The position numbers and the translations under genes were made by a program. Positions 1 to 11,765 of a stretch of 64,000 nt of DNA are shown one piece after another. Numbering within the stretch: the first letter of the stretch is position 1; each line of letters begins with the position of its first letter. The notes beneath the pieces are model-generated. The model was not told the DNA's origin. It ran no database searches and saw nothing but the letters and a program-made list of their open reading frames with translations. Source of the stretch: Asterias amurensis (Eukaryota; Echinodermata; Asteroidea; Forcipulatida; Asteriidae); assembly GCF_032118995.1 (NCBI RefSeq), contig NC_092654.1, positions 12,222,284 to 12,286,283 on the forward strand, in the 5' to 3' direction.

Positions 1-680
1 ATCGGTTGCTTCGTGCGCAATTGATTAGCTAGGCGTGCTGCATCTTTTTCTCTCTCATAGTGACCTCTTATGGTATAGTGGTGGGTATTGCTCATTCAAT
101 ACAACGGGGAACAACAGCAGTAGCTTCACGTAGGGCCAGGTTTACCTGAGTAGCAGCCAAACAAACCCGTCGTCATCAGGTAAGATAACAATTGATTTTT
201 GTTCACACCCTTTGTATTGAATTAACGGAGATGAATAAGGAAATCTGGAATGTGTTCAGTGATATTTGGTATGGGATGTTTTGCTGTTGGTGCTGCTTAA
301 AGCTTGTTGTTGACTATGTTTGTTGATGCGAGAGTGGTGGTTGCATTGTTCAACGTGGGACTGTTTGACAGTGCGTCGTTGATGGAACTGCTCGAGCATT
401 GATGTTGACATGTTTCATATCTGATCCACAGAATCAGGATGTCAAGGTTTCAAAACTGAACTCAGTATTTTGAAGAAGACAAAAATAGTATCAAGAACCT
501 CAAGTGTCAGGAGCCCCTTCGGGTAAAGAAAAATGGCTAAAATGATTTGTTTTCTGGAAATATTATTTAGTTATGATGTTTTGCTACCACAAAATAACTT
601 ATTTCGGTCGCACGGAATGCCATTCATTTCGAGGATACGAAAGGGAACTATAATGATAATTCGATGAAATATTATTTCGA
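1..680. other. Unassigned left edge; possible untranslated exon ending at 179
   Basis: No coding frame was recognised. The first 179 bases are more mixed in composition than what follows and end at a good donor-like sequence (catcag then gtaagataac), so they could be a leader exon of a plus-strand gene, perhaps the phosphatase-like gene 13.4 kb downstream. From 180 the DNA is AT-rich and intron-like. Confidence 0.2.
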
Positions 681-1080
681 GTTGACGAAACAATGTTGAC
701 GTTTTTGTTTACCTTTTCAATATTTCTGTTACCTGTCCCTTTAGGGGTTCCGTACATTTGGACAAAATTCTCTTCAATATTTTTAAGTGAACAGGGAAAA
801 ACAAAGTTAACTTAATATCATGTTGATTTTCGGATAGCGTTTCTTAATAAGATTCGTTTTTTTCTTTTCTTTTTTGCATTGGTTGACGAAACAATGTTGA
901 CATTTTTGTTTACCTTTTTCAATATTTTTGTTACCTGTCCCTTTAGGGGCTCCGTACAGTTGGACACAAAATTCTCTTTAACATTAATAAGAAAACAGGA
1001 AATAAAAAAATTAACTTAATGTTGCTTTTTTGAATAACCTTTTTGTTAATATAAGATGGTTTGTTGTTGTTATTGTTTGG
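681..1080 (+). repeat. Direct tandem duplication, about 201-bp unit, two copies
   Basis: The segment starting gttgacgaaacaatgttgac at 681 is repeated from 882 with substitutions and small indels. Both copies contain the phrase gttacctgtccctttagggg and the run aaattctctt. Nothing coding was seen. Confidence 0.8.
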
Positions 1081-1491
1081 AAATGCAGCTAATTGGCATA
1101 CGTAGCAAAACCCAGTCCTGCCTCATGAGAATAATTAATTGTTGTCGTCAGTAGGAACCCATTGTGTATCATGGCAAAAATACAATTACGACCAACCCTG
1201 GTGTACGCTACTTCATTGCCGGAGAAAATTATAATGTAGTGAGAGCACTCTAAACGTTGGCCGTCGTTTGGCTTAATGGTTCGGCGTGATTTACTTGTTT
1301 CTTGGAATATTAAGGGTCAAGTTTGGAGCGTGACGCAGTTAAACAGTTATTCGCACTGGCACCGTGTTGTTTTATCACACTATTAAGTTATTATTTTCTG
1401 AGGTGAAACGTGAACTTCAGGTCATTTTTTATTAATTTTTTTTTTCTGAAGATCCCCGGTAAAGATTATTTATGAATATAATGCTTTATCT

Positions 1492-1880
1492 TTAAAGGCA
1501 GTGGACACTATTGGTAAATGCTCAAAACAATTATTAGCAAAAAACCTTAATTATTGGTAACGAGTTATGGAGAAAGGTTGATAGTATACAACAGTGTGGG
1601 AAACGGCTCCCTCTGAAGTGATGTAGTTTTCGAGAGAGAAGTTATTTTCCACGAACTTGATTTCGAGACCTCAGATTTAGAATTTGAGGTCTCGAAATCA
1701 AGCATCTGAAAGCACCCAACTTCGTGTGACAAGGATTTTTTTTCTTTCATAGTTATCTCAAAACTTCGACGACCAATTGAGCTCAAATGTTCACAGGTTT
1801 GTTACGTAATTCATATGTTTAGATACACCAAGTGAGAAGACTGGTCTTTCACAATCACCAAACGTGTCCAGTGTCTTTAA
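1492..1880. mobile_element. TTAA MITE family A, copy 1
   Basis: Flanked by TTAA on both sides. Terminal inverted repeats run AGGCAGTGGACACTATTGGTAA and the reverse complement (one end reads AGACACTGGACAC in many copies). The centre holds an inverted repeat around GAGACCTCAGATTTAGAATTTG. About 390 bp, no transposase; a non-autonomous element of piggyBac-like TTAA specificity. Confidence 0.85.
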
Positions 1881-2410
1881 TACATCGAATTTGCATCGAG
1901 GATAAAAAATATTAGTTTCGGGTTTTTTTTAGACAGATCAAAGGCGAATTAGTGTTTATGGGTAGAACCATATAACGTATCTGTTATTGTATTTACCCTT
2001 ATGGTTTCAGTAACGCCACTTGTGTAAACTTTTATTGCAAAATATTTAATTTGCATAAATATTCACTTGAACTCGTCGGTGAGGTCTATCTTAGAGAAGT
2101 GATTCTGTTTTTCAAATCCGCTATCATGCCCGATTCATTTGATTTAAATCATGACGTCATCGAAAAGACAACTGGGTCTGTTTAATTCCGAAGAGGGTCA
2201 AGTTTAATTCTGTTCTGTGATTGATTACTATGTCAAACTTTAATGAACCAAGAAATCTCTACACAAATACAGACAATCGACATTTTAAACAACTTTAAAA
2301 CATGTGGTTAGACTTAATAGTTTCCCCCGTTGTCAGAAGAACTCTTTTTTATTGGAAAATGGGTGCATCACAAAACTAAATTTGAATCTTAAACCCCGTT
2401 TTATAGGCAC

Positions 2411-2529
2411 AGCAGCCGATTTCACGAGACGCTAGGATTAATCCTAGCGTCTAAGGGTACGGAATTTAACTCTTTTCAAATCTTAAGTTTGATCCTAAGT
2501 TAGCGAAGAGTTTGGTGAAATCGACAGCT
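2411..2529. mobile_element. Palindromic family C copy (GATTTCAC ends)
   Basis: Short foldback element starting gccgatttcacgagac and ending tttggtgaaatcgacagc. The inner part has inverted taggattaatccta blocks, as in the other C copies. Confidence 0.55.
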
Positions 2530-2689
2530 GGAGTTCTTTGGTAATTGTCGCAGACCAGCATTCTCACTTGGTGTATTCCATCAAAAGCATGAATACAGAA
2601 ATCTGTGGAAATTTTGTTCAATAATTCGTCATCGAAGTCGCAGAGAGTAATGAAAAAAAAACCTTGTTGCAAAAAAGTAATGCATAGAC

Positions 2690-3076
2690 TTAAAGGCAGT
2701 GGACACTATTGGTAATTACTCAAAATAATTATTAGCATAAAACCTTTCTTGGTGACGAGTAATGGGGAGAGGTTGATGATATAAAACATTGTGAGAAACG
2801 GCTCCCTCTGAAGTGCCATAGTTTTCGAGAAAGAAGTAATTTTCCACGAATTTGATTTCGAGACCTCAGATTTAGAACTTGGGGTCTCGAAATCAACCAT
2901 CTAAACGTACACAACTTATTGTGAAAAGGGTGTTTTTTTCTTTCATTATTATCTCGCAAGTTCGATGACAGATTGAGCTCAAATTTTCGCAGGTTTGTTA
3001 TTTTATGCATATGTTGAGATAAACCAACTGTGAAGGCTAGTCTTTGACAATTACCAATAGTGTCAACTGCCTTTAA
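2690..3076. mobile_element. TTAA MITE family A, copy 2
   Basis: Complete copy with TTAA at both ends and the AGGCAGTGGACAC type terminal inverted repeats (right end reads GTGTCAACTGCCT). Confidence 0.85.
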
Positions 3077-4560
3077 GGCCTGAAGTTTTATTTGAGGAAG
3101 ATCTCTCTCTCCCTCTTTCTCAAAAAATACTTCAAAGAGAGCCGTTTCTTACAATGATCTATTAACCATCTCGACATTGCTCGTTAAAGTTGTTATGCTA
3201 CAACATATATTTTGAGTAGTTACCAATTAGTGTCATTAACAATCCAATAACACATCATTAAAATTCACAGTAGCTTTTCTCAGAAATCCCCAGTTTGTCC
3301 CTACTTTGCTTAGTTGAATGCTGATTTCTCATGGAAAAGGGAGCAACGTAAGTTCAATATTGAGTTATAATGTCGCATAAATCCTGAAGAGACAAAATCA
3401 GTTGGATACGTTTTCATGAATAAAATTTCGCAAGGAATGTATCACTTGTACAAACAAATGCTGTCGTTCACAGGAAGCTTGTTATGCAATATTTCACAGA
3501 ACATTCACCAGGAATGTTGAACTTTTTCTAGTCATGTAAAAAGGCTTTATGTGTTGCTTTTATGCCGAAAAAGACAAACCTAGACCGTCAAAAGAGAACG
3601 TTTGATAAAACACACGTAAAAATAAGCCCGGTCCACGATCCGTCGACATTTTAATTTTAATTTGACGAATTGTGACGTCACAGCCCTTATTTCGCTCCGA
3701 AGCAAACATTTCGCAAGACTGGCCAAACAGTTCAAATGTTACGAATAATATTTCGTTGCGAACTTGTGACGTCACAATTCGAATTCGCATTCGCAAAGTA
3801 TAAACCTGGCTTCAGCTACTCAATCATTGCCCATTTCAAATACAATTGTGTCAAATGTCACCATTGTGCGTAAGCAATCGGCTGTACCGATCCCGATACT
3901 GATGCAAATCCAATTAAATCACAAACGAATAACCAAAAAAGGAAAGAACGAGCAGAAGAACAAATCAAATATATTCCCTCCGAACAAAAATTATAATATT
4001 TACGTCTGTCAGTCGAGTGTTAACTAAGGACAAACAATTTCCTGGGTGTTTCATAGTTGCCATGGAAACTTCGTAAAGCGTTATTTTAGTTTGAGATGTA
4101 TTTGTATAAGTAAGGTGGTCCTATGTGACACGTGAAGATTGTGTGACACAGAATAGCTATCTAATAAAACATTAGGAATCTTTTATAATGTGTTGATTTT
4201 CTTGAAGGGTTTGATACGTACTTTTTGTAGGTCAAGTTTTTTGCAACGACAAGAATCCACAATCACTATGAATTTAATGTAATGTAATTTACCTTTAGAA
4301 GTTTCAGCTTCATTAGTCGTCAAGTTTTTGAGAAAATGTGAAATCACAGGGCAATGTTTTCAGGAGAGTCGCGTAAATCCGTTGCAGGCCTCGTGTTAAA
4401 ATAATTTACGTCTCGCTGAGTCGGTGATTATATTTATGAGAGTGTTTCATTCATTTTTCACCTCATCAGCAAGTAAGACTTTCAGGGAAAGCTTTCTACC
4501 AACATTGTGTTAATCTGTAAGCGTTCGCGTTTTGTATCGTGTAAAAAGTTCCTTAACCCT
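3077..4560. other. Intergenic, no gene seen
   Basis: Holds a degenerate palindromic element at about 3560-3815 with two TTGTGACGTCACAA-like CRE-type sites (3670-3680 and 3765-3780), an RFX-like X-box at 4056-4069 (GTTGCCATGGAAAC), and the right half of a family E MITE near 4470-4560. No coding frame recognised. Confidence 0.5.
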
Positions 4561-4911
4561 TTAAAGGAACACGTTGCCTTGGATCGGACGAGTTGGTCTA
4601 TAAAAAGCGTTTGTAAACCGTTTGTTATAAAATGCATATGGTTGGAAAGATGTTTTAAAAGTAGAATACAATGATCCACACACATCTGCCTCGAAAACTA
4701 ACACGGTCGGCCATTTATGGGAGTCAAAAATTTGGCCGACCGTGTTTGTCGACGAGGTAAGAGGAAAACCACGCAATTTTAAGTGATACTTGTGTGGATC
4801 ATTATATTCTACTTTTAAAATATCTTTCTAATCATATGCATTTTATAACAAACGGTTACAAACGCTTTTCAAAGACCAACTCGACTGATCCAAGGCAAAG
4901 TGTTCCTTTAA
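4561..4911. mobile_element. TTAA MITE family B, copy 1
   Basis: Long foldback with ends AGGAACACGTTGCCTTGGAT and its complement (ATCCAAGGCAAAGTGTTCCT), both bounded by TTAA. The middle is an inverted repeat around ACACGGTCGGCCATTTATGG. It lies inside what looks like a family E remnant. Confidence 0.85.
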
Positions 4912-5949
4912 AGGATCGGCTTCAACATCATTGTGGAGTCATTATAATATAATCCGTTTTTTATTGTCCTGTCTTCGTTATTTTTTCGCACTCTCTCTTT
5001 CTTAACTTTCTTAAGGAGGTGGGTGGACTGACAGAGGAAAACAATATGATACACGCTCTCTTTTTTCAAAACAACTTATTATATTATACTTATTTATAAT
5101 CACAGCTTGTGCCTTTTGGCCTTTTTTACGAAAAGACCTTGTATCTGCGCCACATGAGTATTATTCGTGACTAACATGGCGCACTAGAATTTGTCCATTA
5201 TACATAATTTTTTTGAAATACACATGTATGATAAACAATAACCCGGTTGTTATTAGCATACAATGTATTGCGCCAGTATATACACTCACGGAACTGTGTT
5301 ATGCATTATATCGAGCAGACAACAATAGATTATGAAGGCCTTTTACGCGGTGAAATGTCAAAACTAATGAACTGCAATTCCGTTGTCATGGTTAGATTTA
5401 AGGGACTTCAGATCTTAATTGATCAAAATTGTATTTACAATGTTAAGCATAAACGTTAAATAAGACGGGTCTGTTTGAAGATAGTTGCACTTTTAATATT
5501 ATTTGAAATTAATTTACGCATCAAAGCAATGCGCATTGTTATTACTATATTTGTAAGTTTTATGAACTTAATATATTTTACATTTAAATTGTCTGTCTTT
5601 TGTTTGTTGTTGAGCTTTTTATAATACTCTTTTTTCGCATTGTTGACAAAACAGTGATGTCCCCATAGTCAGACAATATTAGTGTGGGGTAAGAGTTAAA
5701 TCAAAATTGTTATAACCAAACAGCCATCGGTTGTACCTTTTCGTGGTCCAAGTGCGACCCAACAATATTACAGAATTCAAGAGTATATGGCACATACCTA
5801 AAAACAGTCCACTTGAAGAAAAGAAGTGTCTTCAATTAAATGCAGTTAGGTGAAATTGTCTAGATTGCTTGTGGCAAAAACTCTTTTTGTCCTATTTCAA
5901 GGTAGGAAGGGAAGGGTATAATAGGCCCACGTTTGGTAAACACTATTTT
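4912..5949. other. Intergenic, AT-rich, nothing recognised
   Basis: AT-rich DNA with short chance frames only (for example 5247-5459). No repeat family, RNA or protein similarity was recognised. Confidence 0.5.
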
Positions 5950-6238
5950 GAAGGCAGTGGACACTATTGATAATTACTCAAAATAATTATTAGCATGAAA
6001 CCTTTCTTGGTGACGAGTAATGGGGAGAGGTTGATGGTATAAAACATTGTGAGAACGGCTTTAAGTCTCTTAATATTTGAGTGAGAAATTACTTCTTTCT
6101 CAAAAACAAAGTTACTTCCGTAGGAGCCGTTTCTCATAATGTTTCATCAACAGCTCCCCATTGCTCTTGATATACCAAGTAAAGTTCTTATCCTGACAAT
6201 AAATTTTGAGTAATTACCAATAGTGTCCAGTGCCTTTT
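5950..6238. mobile_element. MITE family A, copy 3, shortened
   Basis: Begins AAGGCAGTGGACACTATTGA and ends CCAATAGTGTCCAGTGCCTTTT. The centre is shorter than in full copies, and the flanking TTAA sites are eroded. Confidence 0.75.
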
Positions 6239-6835
6239 GTGTTCCACACTCCCATCTAATCAATCATCTGTCGAAACGTGACATCTCACAGACATTGTTT
6301 GTGACGAGGGCTCTTCAAAATTTTAATTAGGCGATGCTGTACGTCAGCTTATCAACGGAGATGGGGCGATTTAATTGGAAAGACCATAGAGCCCTTCACA
6401 GACAATGCGACCTTCCTTGAGACGCACCTTAAGGGGGACGCAGTACGCACAAGCTCAAATCTAAGGTATCCCACAGAGGCTGTTGATGTTTTTGGTCAAA
6501 TTTTTGTCATCATAAACTGTCATCATCGATGTTACTTCTTTAACTCTATGACATAACAATGTACTTCACTGCCGCTTAGTGAGTTCTTAATTTGTCTGAA
6601 CGTTTCGACTAGCTTGCTTTGTAGCCATCGTCAGGATGACTCTTAGCATTTTTTTTCCTCAGGTAATTGTTTTATGTAATTAATGTTCTTTTATTAATGT
6701 TTGATGTATATGAATTTTGTTGAATGTGTGCATCTCCCTCTTTCATGTTTTAAAAACATTTGTATTGATTGAATTTTTAAATAATTGTTTGCCTCTGGTT
6801 GCAATGTGGTTTTTAACAAATCTTTAATTAATGAC

Positions 6836-7216
6836 GTAAGACACTGGACACTATTGGTAATTGTCAAAGACCAGTCTTCTCACTTCGTGTATCTCAACAT
6901 ATGCATAAAATAACAAACCTGTGTAGTTTTTAGCTCGATTGGTCGTCGAAGTTTCGAGATAATAATGAAAGATAAAACACCCTTGTCACACGAAGTTGTG
7001 TGATGTGATTTCAGATCCTCAAGTTCTAAACTTGAGGTCTCAAAATCATATTCATGGAAAATTACATCTTTCTCGAAAACTACGTAACTTCAGAGGGAGC
7101 CGTTTCTCACAATGTTTTATACTATCAACCTCTCCCCATTATATACTCTTTACCAAGTGAGGTTTTATGCTAATAATTGTTTTTGAGTAGTTACCAATAG
7201 CGTCCACTGCCTTTAA
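6836..7216. mobile_element. TTAA MITE family A, copy 4
   Basis: Left end AGACACTGGACACTATTGG with a mutated TTAA (GTAA), right end CCACTGCCT followed by TTAA. The internal core (ATAACAAACCTGTG) is present. Confidence 0.8.
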
Positions 7217-7566
7217 ATATGAGTGAACAGACTAAAAACAAGAAATGGATGCTGTTGAATACACGTTGAGAGACTGCAAAACATCGGATCGGGGATAAAA
7301 CCGATGCATTAGTTGTAGCAAAATAATGCATTAGTTACAGCTATAAAAGGGTCTAAAAGGGAGATGTAGTCAGCTTACTACGGTGAGATCAACAGCTTAA
7401 AGGCATATACACAGAACTGAGTTAAGCACAGTTTGTAAGATGCTTTCAACAAGCAGTAGGCATTTAGATAAACCCAAAGCCAAATCCGCAGTGCAGTTTG
7501 ATTGATTAGCCAAACTTAGGAATGAACTCAGACATCTCTGCACAAAAGTATACATTTATAGGATGA

Positions 7567-7648
7567 CAAGGGCCCAGATTCATAAAGCTTAGCAAATAAG
7601 ACTGCTTGAGAAATTTCTTCGCTAAGCAAAAATGAAACTGGGCCATGG
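7567..7648. mobile_element. Palindromic family D, compact copy
   Basis: Starts GGGCCCAGATTCATAAAGC and ends AAAATGAAACTGGGCC: inverted ends of the family D foldback element found many times in the window. Confidence 0.6.
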
Positions 7649-7749
7649 AGTGAGGAGTGCGTAGTTAATGCAGATTTCGGGCAAATTTGTTGCAAGCATG
7701 CTGCTCTGTTATTGTGCAACACAAAGAACGGGTCGGTTCGTTTGAATGT

Positions 7750-8115
7750 TTTCCTCATTAAGGGCATGGCTTGACATTTTTGGTTAATGTCAAAGACCAT
7801 TGTTCCAACTTGGTGTATCCCGACATTATGCATAAAACAAAATACAAGTGCGAATATTTTGACTCAATTGGTCATCAAAAATGGAACAGAATAATGAAGG
7901 AAAAACATCCTTGTTGCATTACTCTGTGTGCTTTCAGATGCCTAAAAAGGGCTTTAGGTCTGAAGTATTTTAATTTTTGAGTATTAAATAATCTTTCTCA
8001 AAACTCATGAGTAGTTTCTCACAATGATTAAACAGCTCTCCATTGCTCGTTATACCGAGTAAGTTTGTATGCTAACAATTATTTCTAGTAATTAGTTTCA
8101 CGTACTTTTAAGGGC
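7750..8115. mobile_element. MITE family A, copy 5, old and diverged
   Basis: The order of internal phrases matches family A (gtcaaagaccattgttccaacttggtgtatc, ctgtgtgctttcagatgc, gctctccattgctcg), but the ends are badly eroded. Confidence 0.6.
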
Positions 8116-9440
8116 ATCACACACGAGAAGGGGGGGGGGCTGCTTTCCTGAAACTGAAACTGCACAGTCATCACTATCAGCATTATCTCCAGGATTGAAT
8201 CGCCTCAACGAAAACAAGTCATCTTCGTGCAGTAATTAAGACTCCCTTTGATCAAGGGAATACGGACGTTCTTAAAGTTAGTCGGGTTCCTTCGATTGTA
8301 TCAATTGATTGTACCATTTTGATAAGTGGTTATGGCTACCTGACAAAAACAACCGTTTTTTTTTTTTTTTTTTTTTTTTAATAATGTGCTGGGGTCAAGG
8401 ATATGGAGTGGACTTATGGGGCTAAGGAAAAACATGACATTCACGGTACATTCTTACAGGTTTACTCCCCACTAAATTTGTATTTTCCCTCCTTACTCAG
8501 CATTCATCCATAGTCAAGACAGCTTAACTCTGCTTTATTCAAACACAAACAGGCTTATTCGACTGTAAACTAACATTTTTTTTTTTTCACCAAAGCGAAA
8601 TCAAATCTGTTTTTCCTAATTAAGGAGAAGTACACCATTACGTTGGTTGTATAGATCAGTGCACTAAAAATGATGTAGGCTTGTTACACAATAATTGTCA
8701 ACTAAAAAAAAGAAGATCGGCCGTTACCTGATTTTAAATTAATATTTAGAAGTCAGTAGTGCATCTCCATAGAAAAATTATGCTCTATTCTCTCTCTGCA
8801 TCTGTTTACAATACTTAAATATTATTTTGGTTTTTTTTTGTTTTTATTGGGTCTCAGTCCCCTGCAGCCTGGCCGTAACGTGGAGTGTACCCACACGCGC
8901 ATAAAGCCCCCCAAAATCCCTGCTTATCCGTGGAATACGCTTGACGTAAGCTCGGAATTCACTGCTTCCGTACAAAGCGGCAAGTTATTTGCTTACGGTG
9001 CAGGGCCATGAAATTTTGTCCTGCACATGCATAGCGGCATTTTTTTTTCTATTTTTTTTTTAAGGATTCCTTTGTTAAAAAAGAAAGAAAAAAACATTTA
9101 GAAGAAACAACTCTCTCTCCCATTGAAAGCACTAATGGCAGTGGCAATTTCGTAATACAGAGAAAAAGATGCTGCCTGGGGAAGACGCGGTCTTTCACTT
9201 TGAAAAAAAAAATCACGCCCCCCCCCGTTGTGAAAATCCTGGATCCGCCCCTGATAAACGAGCTCAAAATCTCTTCTCAACATAATTGGTGATTTTTTAA
9301 CACGTGAATACCTTCATATGTTGTTTATGTGGGTCTTGGCAGCTATAAATAGGTCCTTTTTGAATCGGCTTTGGGTTCGGCTTCAGGCTCCGGTCTCTCG
9401 TCTGAATCCCTTCGCATGTACGCAAAGAACACACAAATTG
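8116..9440. other. Intergenic with homopolymer tracts
   Basis: Contains a G run near 8136, a T run of about 23 at 8356-8379 and further poly-T and poly-A stretches. No coding frame or structured repeat was recognised. Confidence 0.5.
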
Positions 9441-9444
9441 TCGA

Positions 9445-9730
9445 ATCATTTAGGTTGCTGCCAAATGAAACATAATTGCGCACTTTTTAAGTTTAATGTA
9501 TCATGCACGCACCCGGTTGACTAAGTAAACTAACTTCGACACCCTGGCCCTTTTCGAAACCACGGCTTCGGCTCAGGGTCGCAAATAGCCTTAGCCGATC
9601 CTGGAGCCGAATCCGTGGTTTCGAAAAGGGCCACAGTGTCGGAGTTAGTTTACTTTGTCAACCGATTGCTAATGGTACATTAAACTTCAAGAGTGCGCAA
9701 TTATGTTTCATTTGGCAACAGCCTAAAAGT
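9445..9730. mobile_element. Long palindromic element
   Basis: Arms about 100 bp long pair end to end: GTTGCTGCCAAATGAAACAT near 9453 with its complement near 9705, and CCTGGCCCTTTTCGAAACCA near 9544 with its complement near 9615. No coding content; a foldback element. Confidence 0.75.
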
Positions 9731-9859
9731 AAAATGTTATATAGCAAGACAGTTACCTGGCAAGTATAGTAGTGACACACATGGTGTTCTGCAAACCAAT
9801 TGATACCTCACCTTACAATGCCTCAAAACTAAAATAGCCTGAATGTTGCTAATGTCGTG

Positions 9860-10106
9860 CACTCTAAAAACTCCAGGGTCAGCAGGGGGTCAGACTCATT
9901 TTTGGGCCTGTTTTACCCGGAATCTGTGCCAATGTGACCCGGAATCCGTGTCATTATGACCCCAGAAATTTGGTTTAAAGTGGGGATTTTGACTCGGAAT
10001 CCGGGACACATTGACACAGATTTCGGGTCAAACTGACCCAGAAATGGGTCTGGCCTCCTGGGACACAAATCCGGGTCAATTTTGACCCGGGAGTTATTAT
10101 AGTGTG
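9860..10106. mobile_element. Short TIR element rich in GACCCGGAATC motifs
   Basis: Ends CACTCTAAAAACTCCAGGGTCA and, inverted, CACACTATAATAACTCCCGGGTCA. Inside, the motif TGACCCGGAATCCG and its complement recur five or more times. Confidence 0.6.
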
Positions 10107-10412
10107 TATTGGATGCTGTATTAAACAAATTAGAGAACAAAAAGGTCAGCTATTATAATTTTGTGAATTTCATTCACTGTTGCGATTGGACATTACAATT
10201 ATAATTCATTCTTGCTAAAAATGTACCAGACGGCTCTTTTATGTTTCGAAAGACGTTACTGTGTGATATCGGTCTATTTTTCGTAATACGGGGATATGCC
10301 TCCTTGCGTTTGTTTGCTTTTGTGTGCGTCACTTCAAGGATTTAGAGATTTTGCTTGAGGAGAGTGCATCTGTGAATTACATAATTACGCAGCCATATAT
10401 AGAATTAAAAAT

Positions 10413-10745
10413 TTGAAGGTACTAGACACCATTGGTAACTATTTAAAAAGAATATTAACATAAAACCTTACTTGGTAACGAGCATTGGAGAGCTGGTGAT
10501 TGTACAAAATACAGTGGGAAACGGCTCCCTCTGAAGTGATGTAGTTTTGGAGAAAGAGGTTATTTCTCACACAAAATAATCAAAGACTTCAGCTTAAGCT
10601 TTTATTATGCTAATATGCATTTGAAAGTACACATAGAAATGCAACAATGATTCTCAATTTCCCTTGAAAACTCGATGACCAATATTGAGTCGAAATGTCC
10701 ACAGGTTTGTTTTTTATGCAAATGTTGGGATACACCAAGTACGAA
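10413..10745. mobile_element. MITE family A, copy 6, interrupted
   Basis: Left part of a family A copy (tactagacaccattggtaac, acggctccctctgaag, atgcaaatgttgggatacacc). Its right end appears displaced to about 11168-11193, where ACCAAACGTGTCCAGTGCT is followed by TTAA. Confidence 0.6.
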
Positions 10746-11189
10746 TATTGTGGCCAACTGTATAGAGATGCTTAAGCACAAAATTTGCTTTAGCATGAAA
10801 ATAGCTTGCTTATTTTACACATGGCCAAAAATGTCATGCATATCCTGTTTGTTTACTTAGCATAACAATTGGATTGAGTTTTTTGGGGGGCCGTTAATCT
10901 ATTTTTACTCAGCCATGATTTTTTTAGCTTAAAATGAAATCGGGCCCTGGTCTTTAGTTTTAGTTTAGTTTAACCTTTACACAAGCATCAAAATATGCAA
11001 ATCGACACAATATAATATACAAAGAAGGACAAAAATACTAAGCCAGTAAGTGGCAAGGATAAACAGAAGACGAGCACACAAAGCCGTCCTGCCACAAAGA
11101 ACATTTCCACCCTACAGTTAAAAACCAACCATCCCTCTGTGAATTTTCTGTTGACAATAATTATTTAATACCAAACGTGTCCAGTGCTT

Positions 11190-11574
11190 TTAAAGACACT
11201 GGACACTATTGGTAATTGTCAAAGACTAGCCTTCACAGTTGGTGTATCTCAACATATGCAAAAAATAACAAACCCGTGAAAATTTGAGCTCGATCGGTCG
11301 TCGGAGTTGCAAGATAACTATGAAAGAAAAAACACCCTTGTCACACGAAGTTGTGTGCGATTAGATGGTTGATTTTGAGACCTCAAGTTCTAAACTTGAG
11401 GTCTCAAAATCAAATTCGTGGATTATTACTTCTTTCTCGAAAACTATGGCACTTCAGAGGGAGCCGTTTCTAACAATGTTTTATACCATCAACCTCCCCC
11501 ATTACTCGTCACAAAGTAAGGTTTTATGCCAATAATTATTTTGAGTAACTACCAATAGTGTCCACTGCCTTTAA
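11190..11574. mobile_element. TTAA MITE family A, copy 7
   Basis: Full copy (AGACACTGGACAC end to CCACTGCCT end, TTAA both sides). Its left TTAA is also the right TTAA of the previous copy, so the two sit back to back. Confidence 0.85.
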
Positions 11575-11720
11575 GGGCAATTCTATTATCATTGTATAAT
11601 AACCAAATAGGTCCCTCCGATCGACATTTTGTATAAAGCCATACATCCGCCGTCTCGAATCAAGGCACGTCCATTAACTTTATTATAAACTCTCTTTTAT
11701 TCAAACGTGACATGAGTTCA

Positions 11721-11765
11721 GCGCATGCGCATGGTAAGACTGAGAATGTCTATTGCCATGGTAAC
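11721..11765 (+). promoter_or_regulatory. Candidate promoter motifs: NRF1-like palindrome and RFX X-box
   Basis: GCGCATGCGC (11721-11730) is the NRF1 consensus, and TTGCCATGGTAAC (11753-11765) fits an RFX X-box. The cluster lies 1.9 kb before the phosphatase-like exon and could belong to its leader exon. No start site is shown. Confidence 0.3.

Noticed and set aside
1565-1786. A recurring predicted peptide ([24 protein letters not shown]) seen at 1565, 2706, 26320, 32379, 50636, 60730 and 63703
   Set aside because: Each occurrence is the same frame through a family A MITE; the elements are non-coding palindromes and the frame is broken in most copies.
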